This document shows, piece by piece, positions 22,525-31,184 of a DNA stretch of 38,336 nucleotides (position 1 is the stretch's first letter; each line of letters begins with the position of its first letter). The stretch covers positions 1 through 38,336 of the forward strand of contig JAFYLH010000023.1 of the NCBI GenBank assembly GCA_017537175.1, in the 5' to 3' direction. The notes under the pieces are model-generated. The model saw only the letters and a list, made by a program, of their open reading frames with translations. It was not told the DNA's origin and made no database searches. This DNA is from Clostridia bacterium. GTDB taxonomy: Bacteria > Bacillota > Clostridia > Oscillospirales > CAG-272. The position numbers were made by a program, and so were the translations under genes.

Positions 22525-23187
22525 ATGGAAAAACACGACAGTGCATATCTGGCTTTTGAGAACTTTGAGGGAACATTGCGTCAGTATATGGCTCAGATGC
22601 AGTTGTACGATGCAGCCATCAAGGAGATAAAGACAAAGCTGGAGATACTGGACAACGAATTCAGTATAAAATACGACCACAACCCCATACACAATATAAA
22701 GTCGAGACTAAAATCGCCTAAAAGCATAATGGAAAAGCTTATCCGTCGGGATCTTCCCCTTACCCTTGAATCTCTTAAGGACGGAATGAATGATATTGCG
22801 GGCATCAGGGTAATATGCAACTATCTGGATGACATATATCACATAGCCGACCTTTTGACAGGGCAGGATGATGTCAAGCTACTTTTGCGCCGCGATTATA
22901 TCAAGTATCCCAAAGAAAGTGGCTACCGCAGTCTGCATCTTGTTATAGAGGTTCCGGTATTTCTTGCCGAAAGGGTGGAGAATGTCAAGTGTGAGGTGCA
23001 GATACGCACCATAGCCATGGACTTTTGGGCAACATTGGAGCATCAGCTTAAGTATAAGGGTACAAGCGAAGTATCAAAGGAGCTTCTTGAAAGGCTCAAA
23101 ATCTGCGCAGAGGCAATTACCGAGGTGGATGTGGAGATGCAGGAGATCCATAAGGATATTTTAAAGGAAAGGACTGACAGAGAGTGA
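22525..23187 (+). CDS. Small alarmone synthetase (RelA/SpoT-domain GTP pyrophosphokinase)
   Basis: A 220-residue single-domain (p)ppGpp synthetase that transfers pyrophosphate from ATP to GDP or GTP. It has no hydrolase, TGS or ACT domains, so it belongs to the small alarmone synthetases (RelQ/RelP-like). Visible motifs are the ATP-binding RLKSPKSIMEKLIRR (about 60-74), LKDGMNDIAGIRVIC (about 85-99, catalytic Asp), the G-loop stretch DYIKYPKESGYRSLHLVI (about 124-141) and EVQIRTIAMDFWATLEHQLKYK (about 157-178, catalytic Glu). All look intact. The C-terminal helices resemble those of tetrameric RelQ. The start is ATG behind a weak GAGGT. It overlaps the next gene by GTGA, so alarmone synthesis and the serine hydrolase are translationally coupled. 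Confidence 0.9.
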   Translation: MEKHDSAYLAFENFEGTLRQYMAQMQLYDAAIKEIKTKLEILDNEFSIKYDHNPIHNIKSRLKSPKSIMEKLIRRDLPLTLESLKDGMNDIAGIRVICNYLDDIYHIADLLTGQDDVKLLLRRDYIKYPKESGYRSLHLVIEVPVFLAERVENVKCEVQIRTIAMDFWATLEHQLKYKGTSEVSKELLERLKICAEAITEVDVEMQEIHKDILKERTDRE

Positions 23188-24920
23188 ATGTAGTAACTCT
23201 TGGAAGATCTCTGGGACTGCTTAAGCAGCTCACCGACTCTACGGCTGCTACCTCGGCAATAGTGCAGACCCAGCCCCAAAAGCCTTGGTTTGAGGGCAGA
23301 GCCTCAGAGTGTGAATACACATCCCCCGAGAGTGTGGGCATATCCTCGGATATGCTGTATAGCTATATCACAGAGATATATAACAATAAGAATATAAATG
23401 TTCAAAGCATCGTCATTTCCCGCAAGGGAAGGACTGTTGTCAAGCTGGGCTTTGACGGTTGGGATGCGGATATCTGGAAGTGCGCCTTTTCTCAGTCAAA
23501 GAGCATTACCTCTCTTGCTGTGGGTATGCTTATGGGCGACGGACTGCTTACTCCCAACACCACACTTGCGGATATCTTTGGAAAGCGTGTTCCCGCACTC
23601 TCAAAGGGTCGCTTTAAGGATATGACCGTGCTTCATCTCCTCACTATGTCCACAGGTGCGCTTTTTAACGAATTTCAATGCGTTGCCACCGATAACTGGA
23701 TCAAGGGCTTTTTTACCTCCGGCTTTAGCTTTGAGCCGGGTGCGGAGTTTAACTATAACAGTCTCAATTCATATATGCTTTCAGCCATAGTCACATCACT
23801 TACAGGTAAGACTATGTCCGAGTTTCTTGACGAAAGGCTTTTTAAGCCCCTCGGTATTACCGATTACTTCTGGGAAAAATGTCCCAAGGGTATCGACAGA
23901 GGCGGCTGGGGACTTTTTATAAAGCCCTGTGATCTTACAAAAATAGGTCAGCTGCTGTTACAGAACGGAGAGTGGGAGGGCAAACGGATACTGTCCGAAA
24001 AATATGTAAATGCCGCCACCACCAAGCGTATAGAGGTTCCCGACAGCATAGGGGAATATGATTACGGCTTTCAGATATGGACACCCCGTAATTGCAACGG
24101 CTTTTTGTTTAACGGAATGCTCGGGCAGAATATGTTCTGCTACAGAGACAGCGGTATTATTGTTACCGTAAACAGCGGCAACACCGATATGTTCCAGAAC
24201 AACGATCTTTTCCCGATCACGGATAAATATTTCAATACCCCCTTTGCCGACAGCCTTCCCCGTAACAAAAAGGCAGAGAAAAGGCTTAAGGAGCTGACAG
24301 ATACTCTGTCCCGTTACCGTCCCTCGCGCAGCAGATATCTCTATGAGAGGGTGTTCAGAAAAAGTATACTGAAAAAGAATTGCCAAGCGGTAAGGGGAGA
24401 GTATACCGTTACCTCAAGGGAAGCGGTATCTGTAGGCTTTATGCCCGTGCTTATGCAGACCCTGCAGAACAATTATACCAAGGGTACCTTGGGCTACAGC
24501 TTTGGTGATGATGAAAAGGGCTTTTATCTCATATATAAGGAAGAGGACGGTGAGTATAAGCTGTATGTCGGATTTGATAAGACAGAGTATACCGACATTG
24601 AGATAATGGGCGAAAAATGCCGTCTTGGTGTAAGCGGTGAGTTTAAATATAATGAGGACGATCTGCTTGTGCTTAAGCTCAGAGCCGATTTTATAGAATT
24701 CCCCTATACCAGATATATAAAATTTATTTTTACCGACAGCGGTGTTGAGGCGCAGTACCGCGAGACCCCCGGCAAGGAGGTTCTGAGCGGCTTTGATATG
24801 TCGGATGTGACAAAAAAGATCCCCTCGGTGCTTTCCTCGGTTACCGAGGCAGGAGCGCAGCAGGTCATAGCAAAACTGGGCATCGCATTTGAAAGAACCC
24901 TTTGTGCAGAAAAGAAATAA
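23184..24920 (+). CDS. Beta-lactamase-family serine hydrolase without a signal peptide
   Basis: A 578-residue protein whose first ~370 residues match the class C beta-lactamase/penicillin-binding-like serine hydrolase fold. The nucleophile motif SQSK (Ser103, Lys106) lies in FSQSKSITSLAVGMLMGDG. The Tyr motif lies in FNYNSLNSYMLSAIVTSLTGK, and a GMLGQNMFCYRDSGIIVTVNSG strand stands where the third motif usually is. The remaining ~200 residues (from RYRPSRS on) form an unassigned beta-rich domain. No signal peptide or membrane segment is visible, so it appears cytoplasmic. It starts at GTG, overlapping the TGA of the alarmone synthetase; the nearest ATG is followed at once by a stop. The natural substrate is unknown; esterase or peptidase activity is possible. 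Confidence 0.85.
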   Translation: MNVVTLGRSLGLLKQLTDSTAATSAIVQTQPQKPWFEGRASECEYTSPESVGISSDMLYSYITEIYNNKNINVQSIVISRKGRTVVKLGFDGWDADIWKCAFSQSKSITSLAVGMLMGDGLLTPNTTLADIFGKRVPALSKGRFKDMTVLHLLTMSTGALFNEFQCVATDNWIKGFFTSGFSFEPGAEFNYNSLNSYMLSAIVTSLTGKTMSEFLDERLFKPLGITDYFWEKCPKGIDRGGWGLFIKPCDLTKIGQLLLQNGEWEGKRILSEKYVNAATTKRIEVPDSIGEYDYGFQIWTPRNCNGFLFNGMLGQNMFCYRDSGIIVTVNSGNTDMFQNNDLFPITDKYFNTPFADSLPRNKKAEKRLKELTDTLSRYRPSRSRYLYERVFRKSILKKNCQAVRGEYTVTSREAVSVGFMPVLMQTLQNNYTKGTLGYSFGDDEKGFYLIYKEEDGEYKLYVGFDKTEYTDIEIMGEKCRLGVSGEFKYNEDDLLVLKLRADFIEFPYTRYIKFIFTDSGVEAQYRETPGKEVLSGFDMSDVTKKIPSVLSSVTEAGAQQVIAKLGIAFERTLCAEKK

Positions 24921-24936
24921 TAAAGAAAAACAAAAT

Positions 24937-24967
24937 GTCAAGAGTTTTAAAAGCTCTTGACTTTTTT
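24937..24967 (+). terminator. Terminator after the serine hydrolase gene
   Basis: GTCAAGAG (24937-24944) pairs with CTCTTGAC (24954-24961) and is followed by TTTTTTG, a standard intrinsic terminator. Confidence 0.85.
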
Positions 24968-25040
24968 GTTTGCTGTATAAATAAAAAAATGAATATAGTA
25001 CACACTATTTCAAAGGGATTACATAGGAGGAATAGTTGGT

Positions 25041-26546
25041 ATGAATGATGTAATTCTGAAAATGGAAGGCATTGAAAAAAGCTTTTCGGGTGTGCATGCC
25101 CTTAAGTCTGTTGATTTTGAGCTGAGACGGGGCGAGGTCCACGCTCTTATGGGAGAAAACGGAGCGGGGAAATCTACACTTATGAAGGTGCTGTGCGGTA
25201 TCCATCAGCCTGACGGCGGCAGGATAGTTCTCTTTGGAAAAGAGGTGTCCTTTCGCAATATAGCACAGGCTCAGGCGGCGGGGATAAGCGTTATACATCA
25301 GGAGCTTAATATGATGAACCATCTGAGCGTGGCGCAGAACATTTATATAGGAAGAGAGCCCGCAAAGGGCATTATGATAGATGACCGAAAAATGATCCGG
25401 GATGCAAAAGGGTTGTTTGACCGTATCGGGGTAAATATCGATCCCCGTGTACGGCTGGGAGAACTGACGGTAGGAAAGCAACAGATGGTGGAGATAGCAA
25501 AGGCTGTTTCACGGGATTGCAGACTGCTGGTGCTTGACGAGCCTACCGCGGCTCTGACCCAGACAGAGGTAGAGGAGCTGTTTAAAATAATGACAGACCT
25601 TAAGCAAAGGGGAATAGGTATGATATACATTTCCCACCGTATGGACGAGATAGAGCGCATATCCGACCGCGTTACGGTAATGCGCGACGGAGAATATGCG
25701 GGAACGGTAAACACATCCGACACCACAAAGGACGAGATAGTCAGAATGATGGTGGGACGGGTCATATACGCAGGACATAAGACCGAAAGCACGGTAGCAA
25801 AGGATGCTCCCGCGGTACTGGAGGTACAGGGACTTAATTGCGGCTCAGAGGTAAAGGATGTCAGCTTTAAGCTGAGGCAGGGGGAGATTCTTGGCTTTTC
25901 GGGTCTTATGGGTGCGGGGCGTACCGAGGTGGCAAGAGCTGTATACGGCGCTGACCCGCGGGATAGCGGTACAATAAAAATAAACGGAAAAGAAGTGGAA
26001 ATAAATTCTCCCGAGCAGGCTGTCAAAAACGGTATATGCTATCTTTCGGAGGACCGAAAGCAGTACGGACTGCTGCTTGACAAGTCGGTGGCAGAAAACT
26101 CTGCCCTTGCCTCTCTTGAGACCTTTACCCGTATGGGGTGGATAAATGATAAAAGCATAGAAGGGCAGGCGGAAAAGACCAATGCGGCTCTGCGCACCAA
26201 AACTCCCTCTGTGGAGCAATTGGTTAAAAATCTTTCGGGAGGGAATCAGCAAAAGGTCATCGTTGCCCGCTGGCTTATAAAAAACTCGGATATATTTATC
26301 TTCGACGAGCCTACAAGAGGTATCGACATAGGTGCAAAAAGCGAGATGTATTCGCTTATGGAGGAGCTGGTTACAGAGGGTAAGTCGATAATTATGATAT
26401 CCTCGGAGCTAAGCGAGATACAAAGGCTTTGCGACCGTGTTATAGTTATGTGCGAGGGCAGGATAACAGCGGAGCTTGACTGTGCTGATGCAACACAGGA
26501 GGAAATAATGAGGTATGCTACCATGAGGGAGAGTATGAAAGGATGA
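25041..26546 (+). CDS. Sugar ABC transporter ATP-binding protein, RbsA/MglA family
   Basis: A 501-residue tandem ATPase subunit of a carbohydrate ABC importer (CUT2 family), binding the permease on the cytoplasmic side. The first nucleotide domain has Walker A GENGAGKST (38-46), signature-like LTVGKQQMVEIAK (about 143-155) and Walker B LLVLDEPTAAL. The second is degenerate in Walker A (GLMGAGRTE), as usual for the family, with LSGGNQQKVIVARW and IFIFDEPTRGIDIGAKSEMYSL. The start is ATG behind AGGAGG. It is first in a run of ATPase, permease, binding protein, then fucI and fucU, which points to L-fucose or a related aldose as substrate. A promoter TTGCTG-18-TATAGT can be read before it, less surely. 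Confidence 0.92.
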   Translation: MNDVILKMEGIEKSFSGVHALKSVDFELRRGEVHALMGENGAGKSTLMKVLCGIHQPDGGRIVLFGKEVSFRNIAQAQAAGISVIHQELNMMNHLSVAQNIYIGREPAKGIMIDDRKMIRDAKGLFDRIGVNIDPRVRLGELTVGKQQMVEIAKAVSRDCRLLVLDEPTAALTQTEVEELFKIMTDLKQRGIGMIYISHRMDEIERISDRVTVMRDGEYAGTVNTSDTTKDEIVRMMVGRVIYAGHKTESTVAKDAPAVLEVQGLNCGSEVKDVSFKLRQGEILGFSGLMGAGRTEVARAVYGADPRDSGTIKINGKEVEINSPEQAVKNGICYLSEDRKQYGLLLDKSVAENSALASLETFTRMGWINDKSIEGQAEKTNAALRTKTPSVEQLVKNLSGGNQQKVIVARWLIKNSDIFIFDEPTRGIDIGAKSEMYSLMEELVTEGKSIIMISSELSEIQRLCDRVIVMCEGRITAELDCADATQEEIMRYATMRESMKG

Positions 26547-27526
26547 CAGGTAATATGAATAAGCTTAAGAGGTTCAGACCGGGACAGAATATAATTATCC
26601 TTTTTGCCCTTGTCCTGCTTGTGGGGGTGTTTACCGGCCTTAATCCCAATTTTGTGGACAGGTACAATATAGTAAGTATGGCTCAGTCCCTTGCTCCCTA
26701 TGCCATAATGAGCTTAGGTGTGACCTTTGTTATAGCAACCGGGGGTATAGACCTTTCTATAGGTACGGTGTGTATAGCTGCCGCAGTTGTGGCGGGCAAG
26801 CTGTATACCTCGGGGCTTGTGCCCCTATGGGCAACAGTGCCGGTAATGATCGGTATCGGTATTCTGTTCGGGTTTATCAACGGTCTGCTGGTGGCAAAGC
26901 TAAAGCTGCCCAGCTTTATTGCCACTCTCGGCACAATGATGTTTTCAAGAGGTCTGTCCGCACTAATAGTTGCAGACCCTAATATCTTTTTCCCTACAGG
27001 CACTTGGTATAACAAGGTGTTTTCCAATTACAACGGCATACCTACGGGGATATTATGGGTCGTTGGCTTTACCCTTATATGCTCGTATATTATGTATAAG
27101 AACCGTACAGGCAGATATATCCTGTCCATAGGCTCAAACGAGGAAGCCACAAGGCTGTCGGGTATCAACACCGACAGGTATAAGCTGTATGCCTATATCC
27201 TTGCGGGTATGGGCTCGGGTATTGCGGCAATATTCTGGTCGGCATCCTTTACCACGGTGGCGGCCGCCACCGGTAACGGTATGGAGCTTGATGCAATTGC
27301 GGGTGTCTATATAGGCGGTACCTCTGCGGCGGGCGGTGTAGCCTCGGTTACAGGCTCGGTCATAGGCGCGGCATTGCTTGTGGTCATAAGAAGCGGTCTT
27401 AATTTTGTTCTTGCCAGATTTGATCTCAGTCTTAACTCCACCTATGTCACCTATGTGCTTACAGGTATCATAGTTGTGGCGGCGGTGCTGGCGGATGTGC
27501 TGAAAAGCAGACGGAGGAGAAAATAA
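26543..27526 (+). CDS. Sugar ABC transporter permease, RbsC/AraH family
   Basis: A 327-residue membrane permease of the ribose/xylose/arabinose/galactoside (CUT2) type with eight to ten hydrophobic helices. Diagnostic are MSLGVTFVIATGGIDLSIGTV in the first third, FINGLLVAKLKLPSFIATLGTMMFSRGL in the middle, and LDAIAGVYIGGTSAAGGVASVTGSVIGAALLVVIRSGLNF near the end. Its start ATG overlaps the stop of the ATPase gene (ATGA), giving translational coupling. The stop codon shares a base with the first unit of a heptamer array at 27526, which separates it from the binding-protein gene although the operon continues. It is intact and probably a homodimer in the membrane. Confidence 0.92.
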   Translation: MTGNMNKLKRFRPGQNIIILFALVLLVGVFTGLNPNFVDRYNIVSMAQSLAPYAIMSLGVTFVIATGGIDLSIGTVCIAAAVVAGKLYTSGLVPLWATVPVMIGIGILFGFINGLLVAKLKLPSFIATLGTMMFSRGLSALIVADPNIFFPTGTWYNKVFSNYNGIPTGILWVVGFTLICSYIMYKNRTGRYILSIGSNEEATRLSGINTDRYKLYAYILAGMGSGIAAIFWSASFTTVAAATGNGMELDAIAGVYIGGTSAAGGVASVTGSVIGAALLVVIRSGLNFVLARFDLSLNSTYVTYVLTGIIVVAAVLADVLKSRRRRK

Positions 27527-27557
27527 ATTCTCAATTCTCAATTCTTAATTCTCAATT
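27526..27557 (+). repeat. AATTCTC heptamer array inside the sugar operon
   Basis: Four units (C, C, T, C variants) plus AATT, between the stop of the permease gene (TAA, 27524-27526) and the AAGGAG of the next gene. It is inserted in a running operon without breaking either gene. Confidence 0.85.
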
Positions 27558-27573
27558 ATAAGGAGTGTGTTTA

Positions 27574-28611
27574 ATGAAAAAGGTTTTGATTTTTGTTTTG
27601 GCTATGCTGTTGGTTATCGGCTTGTGTTCCTGCGGGGGCGGTGAGAGTACGGATAAAAAGGGAAGAAGCATAGGTGTTGTTGCCAAGGGTGAGTCCCACG
27701 CCTTCTGGCAGTCGGTAAGGGCAGGGGCAGAGGCTGCGGCAAAGGAAAAGGGCTATACTGTCACCTTCCGCGGTCCTGCCTCAGAGTCGGCAAAGGATCT
27801 GCCCTCTCAGCAGGAGATGGTGCAGACAGCACTTTCAAACAATGTTTCGGGTCTGGTCATAGCCACCATCGGTGAGGGCTTTACCGATATGCTTTCTCAG
27901 GCAAAGGAAAGGGGTATACCCGTAGTCCAGTTCGATTCGGGCATTTGGCCAAAGGATGCAGAGGCTCTTGATGCTCAGGGTAAGAACCCTACCGTTGCCT
28001 CGGTGGCTACCTCCAATACCCTTGCGGCAGCTCTTGCGGCAGAAAGGTTTTTTGAGGCGGTAAAGGATGATATCGCCTCCTCCGATAGCTATGTAATAGG
28101 TGTTATCCAGCACGATCAGACCCGTACGGGTATAGACCGTGCCTTGGGATTTATTGACAGATTTACATCCCTTGCCGATGCCGATGAAAGCACCAAAGGC
28201 AGATACCGTATAGAAAAAGAGGTCAAGCCGGGAGATGCGGACAATGCCTACAAGACGGCTCTTGAGGCCTTGTACGAAAAGGGTATCTCTGCTCTCTTTA
28301 TGACAAACGAGGGTGTTGTCAAGCAGGTCTATGATGCTATAGGTGCCTCGGGCGGTAAGTATGACGGGATCAAATTCTGCGGCTTTGATGCAGGCAGTAA
28401 GCAGATAGAGTGGATGAAGTCCGATTCCAATGCCGAGCTTGTGGGTGCAGTGGCTCAGGACTCCTACCAAATAGGCTACAATGCCGTAAAGCAACTCATC
28501 AATGCCATAGAGGGAGAAGCCGTTACACAAACCGTTGATATCGAAGGGATTTGGTGGGATGCTTCAAATGTTGACCAAATGATCGCAAACAATATTGTTT
28601 ACGAGGGGTAA
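27574..28611 (+). CDS. Sugar-binding lipoprotein, RbsB-like
   Basis: A 345-residue periplasmic-binding-protein type 1 family lipoprotein (ribose/LacI-like two-lobe fold) that captures the sugar outside and hands it to the permease. The signal peptide ends in the lipobox GLCSC. The mature protein begins with a glycine/serine linker and then RSIGVVAKGESHAFWQSVRAGAEAAAKEKGYTV, with VSGLVIATIGEGFTDML, RGIPVVQFDSGI, and GIKFCGFDAGSKQIEWM later, all typical positions for the fold. I start at the ATG at 27574, with AAGGAG at 9 nt, not the upstream GTG inside that ribosome site. The ligand is likely L-fucose or another aldose by gene context; the binding-site residues do not settle this. Confidence 0.9.
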   Translation: MKKVLIFVLAMLLVIGLCSCGGGESTDKKGRSIGVVAKGESHAFWQSVRAGAEAAAKEKGYTVTFRGPASESAKDLPSQQEMVQTALSNNVSGLVIATIGEGFTDMLSQAKERGIPVVQFDSGIWPKDAEALDAQGKNPTVASVATSNTLAAALAAERFFEAVKDDIASSDSYVIGVIQHDQTRTGIDRALGFIDRFTSLADADESTKGRYRIEKEVKPGDADNAYKTALEALYEKGISALFMTNEGVVKQVYDAIGASGGKYDGIKFCGFDAGSKQIEWMKSDSNAELVGAVAQDSYQIGYNAVKQLINAIEGEAVTQTVDIEGIWWDASNVDQMIANNIVYEG

Positions 28612-28625
28612 TTTTTAACAAATCG

Positions 28626-28654
28626 TTGACAATATAACTTCAAGATGTTAAAAT
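28626..28654 (+). promoter_or_regulatory. Internal promoter before fucI
   Basis: TTGACA (28626-28631) and TAAAAT (28649-28654) are separated by 17 bp in the 100-nt gap after the binding-protein gene, giving fucI-fucU an independent start. Confidence 0.75.
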
Positions 28655-28660
28655 AACTAT

Positions 28661-28679
28661 AATTAGATTATTTCTAATT
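28661..28679. promoter_or_regulatory. Candidate operator downstream of the fucI promoter
   Basis: Inverted repeat AATTAGA-TTATT-TCTAATT, perfect 7-bp arms, starting just after the expected transcription start. It could bind a sugar-responsive repressor or form a weak 5' hairpin. No local regulator gene is present. Confidence 0.45.
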
Positions 28680-28714
28680 GTTATTTCAGAAAATTATTTT
28701 GGAGGTACAAATAT

Positions 28715-30517
28715 ATGGCAAAGAACAGATATATCGGTCAGTATCCGGTTATCGGTATCCGTCCCACCATCGACGGAAGAAGAGGTCCCTTAAAGGTGCG
28801 CGAAAGCCTTGAGGATCAGACCATGGCTATGGCAAATGCCGCAAAGAAATTATTTGAGGAAAATCTCTGCTACTCTAACGGCGAGCCCGTAAAGGTAGTT
28901 ATCGCTGACACCACCATCGGTCGTGTTGCCGAGGCTGCGGCTTGTGCAGACAAGTTCCGCCGCGAGGGTGTTGATATCACCCTTACCGTAACACCCTGCT
29001 GGTGCTACGGCTCAGAGACTATGGATATGGATCCCCAGACCATTAAGGGTGTATGGGGCTTTAACGGAACAGAGCGTCCCGGCGCGGTTTACCTCGCATC
29101 CGTGCTTGCGACCCACGCACAGAAGGGTCTGCCCGCGTTTGGTATCTACGGTCACGATGTTCAGAATCTTGACGAGGTAACCGACATTCCCGCAGATGTA
29201 CAGGAAAAGCTCCTTCGCTTTGCCCGTGCAGCAGTTGCTGTTGCTACAATGAGAGGTAAGAGCTACCTCCAGATCGGTTCTATCTGTATGGGTATCGGCG
29301 GCTCTATCATCGATTCCGACTTTATCGAGAGCTATCTCGGTATGCGTGTTGAGTCTGTTGACGAGGTTGAGATCATCCGCCGTATGACAGAGGGCGTATA
29401 TGATCAGGCTGAGTTTGAAAAGGCTATGGCATGGACTAAGGAATATGCCAAGATCGGCTTTGACAAGAACCCCGAGGATATGCAGCGTACACCCGAGCGC
29501 AAGGACGAGGATCTTGAGTTCGTTGTAAAGATGATGTGTATCATAAAGGACCTTATGAACGGCAACCCCAACCTGCCCGAGGGCTGTGAGGAGGAGATGG
29601 TTGGCCACAACGCAATTGCGGCAGGCTTCCAGGGTCAGAGACAGTGGACAGACTTCTATCCCAACTGCGACTTCCCCGAGGCTATGCTCAACACCTCCTT
29701 TGACTGGGAGGGTGCCCGTGAGCCTTATGTTCTCGCAACCGAAAACGATGTTCTCAACGGTCTTGGTATGCTCTTTATGAAGCTGCTTACCAACCGTGCG
29801 CAGATGTTTGCCGATGTCCGTACCTACTGGAGCCCCGAGGCTGTAAAGAGAGCCGCAGGCTATGATGTAGAGGGCGTTGCAAAGGAAAATGGCGGCTTTA
29901 TCCACCTCATCAACTCCGGTGCTTGCTGTCTCGACGCTAACGGCGAGGCAAAGGACGAAAACGGCAACGGTGTTATGAAGAAGTGGTGGGAGGTTACCGA
30001 CGCTGACCAGAAGGCTATTATGGATAACACCACCTGGAACTATGCTGACCTCGGCTACTTCAGAGGCGGCGGATATTCAAGCCGTTTTGTAACCAAGGCA
30101 GAGATGCCCGCAACTATGATCAGACTTAACCTTGTTAAGGGTCTCGGCCCCGTGCTTCAGATCGCTGAGGGCTGGACAGTTAACCTTCCCGACGAGGTTA
30201 CAGATACACTTTGGAAGCGTACCGACTATACTTGGCCCTGTACCTGGTTTGCTCCCCGCTGTGACGGCAAGGAGGGCAGCCCCTTCAAGTCCGCTTACGA
30301 TGTAATGAACAACTGGGGTGCTAACCACGGCGCTATCTCCTACGGCCATATCGGTGCAGACCTTATCACAATGTGCTCAATGCTCCGTATCCCTGTATGT
30401 ATGCACAATGTTCCCGATGCTGACATCTTCCGTCCCGCTGCTTGGAACGCATTCGGTATGGATAAGGAGGGTCAGGACTACAGAGCTTGTGCGGCTTACG
30501 GTCCTCTTTACAAGTAA
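28715..30517 (+). CDS. fucI: L-fucose isomerase
   Basis: A 600-residue metal-dependent ketol isomerase (family hexamer) converting L-fucose to L-fuculose, and often D-arabinose to D-ribulose, in the cytoplasm. Length and sequence follow the E. coli enzyme closely. There is an N-terminal [42 protein letters not shown], and [28 protein letters not shown] with the metal-binding Glu, [14 protein letters not shown] with the metal-binding Asp, and [33 protein letters not shown] with the catalytic His. The C-terminus [16 protein letters not shown] is conserved. The start is ATG with TTGGAGG upstream and its own promoter. It lies between the sugar ABC genes and fucU. The rest of the classic pathway, kinase and aldolase, is not in the window. 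Confidence 0.96.
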   Translation: MAKNRYIGQYPVIGIRPTIDGRRGPLKVRESLEDQTMAMANAAKKLFEENLCYSNGEPVKVVIADTTIGRVAEAAACADKFRREGVDITLTVTPCWCYGSETMDMDPQTIKGVWGFNGTERPGAVYLASVLATHAQKGLPAFGIYGHDVQNLDEVTDIPADVQEKLLRFARAAVAVATMRGKSYLQIGSICMGIGGSIIDSDFIESYLGMRVESVDEVEIIRRMTEGVYDQAEFEKAMAWTKEYAKIGFDKNPEDMQRTPERKDEDLEFVVKMMCIIKDLMNGNPNLPEGCEEEMVGHNAIAAGFQGQRQWTDFYPNCDFPEAMLNTSFDWEGAREPYVLATENDVLNGLGMLFMKLLTNRAQMFADVRTYWSPEAVKRAAGYDVEGVAKENGGFIHLINSGACCLDANGEAKDENGNGVMKKWWEVTDADQKAIMDNTTWNYADLGYFRGGGYSSRFVTKAEMPATMIRLNLVKGLGPVLQIAEGWTVNLPDEVTDTLWKRTDYTWPCTWFAPRCDGKEGSPFKSAYDVMNNWGANHGAISYGHIGADLITMCSMLRIPVCMHNVPDADIFRPAAWNAFGMDKEGQDYRACAAYGPLYK

Positions 30518-30519
30518 TC

Positions 30520-30945
30520 ATGTTAAAAAACATTTCTCCCATCATCTCGCCCGAGCTTTTAAAGATTCTGGCTGAGATGGGACACGGCGACGAGATAGTT
30601 ATTGCCGACGGAAACTTTCCCTCACATTCCATGAACTCCCGTGTAGTTCGTCTTGACGGCCACGGCGGAAACGAGGTTCTTGAGGCTATCCTTCAGATAT
30701 TCCCCCTTGACACCTACGCCCCCTATAATGCAATGCTTATGGAGGTAGTTCCCGGGGACACCGTGGAGACTCCCATATGGGATGTCTACAAGTCCACTAT
30801 GGCAAAATATGAGGGCTCAAATGTCCGTGTAGAAAACATAGAGCGCTTTGCCTTCTATGACAGAGCAAAGACCGCTTATGCGGTAATTGCCACAGGCGAG
30901 AGCGCACTTTATGCTAACCTTATAATCAAAAAAGGCGTTATATAA
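30520..30945 (+). CDS. fucU: L-fucose mutarotase / RbsD-FucU family protein
   Basis: A 141-residue mutarotase that speeds interconversion of the alpha and beta anomers of fucose (or ribose pyranase activity in close relatives). The N-terminal LLKILAEMGHGDEIVIADGNFPSHSM carries the catalytic His and conserved Asp residues in the FucU-like form. FPLDTYAPYNAMLMEVVPGD, IERFAFYDRAKTAYAVIATGE and LYANLIIKKGVI complete the fold. I place the start at ATG 30520, 2 nt after the fucI stop, because the longer reading lies inside fucI and lacks family likeness; translation is probably coupled to fucI. Its stop codon overlaps the strong terminator-like hairpin at the head of the 3' array. Confidence 0.93.
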   Translation: MLKNISPIISPELLKILAEMGHGDEIVIADGNFPSHSMNSRVVRLDGHGGNEVLEAILQIFPLDTYAPYNAMLMEVVPGDTVETPIWDVYKSTMAKYEGSNVRVENIERFAFYDRAKTAYAVIATGESALYANLIIKKGVI

Positions 30946-30971
30946 AAATGCACCCTTCGGGGTGCATTTTT
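30944..30971 (+). terminator. UUCG-capped terminator of fucU
   Basis: A perfect 12-bp stem (30944-30955 with 30960-30971) capped by TTCG within C(TTCG)G, the exceptionally stable tetraloop. It ends in a T run and includes two bases of the fucU stop codon. Confidence 0.9.
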
Positions 30972-30973
30972 AA

Positions 30974-31113
30974 GTTATGATTGGCTTCGCCAAGTTATGA
31001 TGCTTCGCAGTTATGAACAGCTACGCTGTGTTATGAGTGCTTCGCACGTTATATAGCCAATCATATCATAACATTTGCCGCAAGGCAAATTCATAACTCT
31101 AAACTCATAACTC
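30974..31113 (+). repeat. 3' hairpin array of fucU, GTTATGA linker family, inverted halves
   Basis: After the terminator come TTGGC/GCCAA (30981-30993), TGC/GCA (31001-31009), ACAGC/GCTGT (31017-31029) and GTGC/GCAC (31037-31047). All have the 3-nt loops TTC or TAC, and each is preceded by the exact linker GTTATGA (30974, 30994, 31010, 31030). The second half has the reverse complement TCATAAC (31066-31072, 31091-31097, 31105-31111) around ATTTGCC/GGCAAAT (31073-31090, loop GCAA). TATGATTGGC (30976-30985) is also perfectly complementary to GCCAATCATA (31056-31065), so an alternative long-range fold competes with the first mini-hairpin. Confidence 0.85.
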
Positions 31114-31134
31114 TTAAAAATCTTCCTTATAATG

Positions 31135-31163
31135 TTGAATTGGTAATAATTATATGCTATAAT
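31135..31163 (+). promoter_or_regulatory. Promoter of the permease-murD operon
   Basis: TTGAAT (31135-31140) and TATAAT (31158-31163) are 17 bp apart, just after the hairpin array. Confidence 0.75.
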
Positions 31164-31184
31164 TAAAAGTTGGGTGATGTATGA

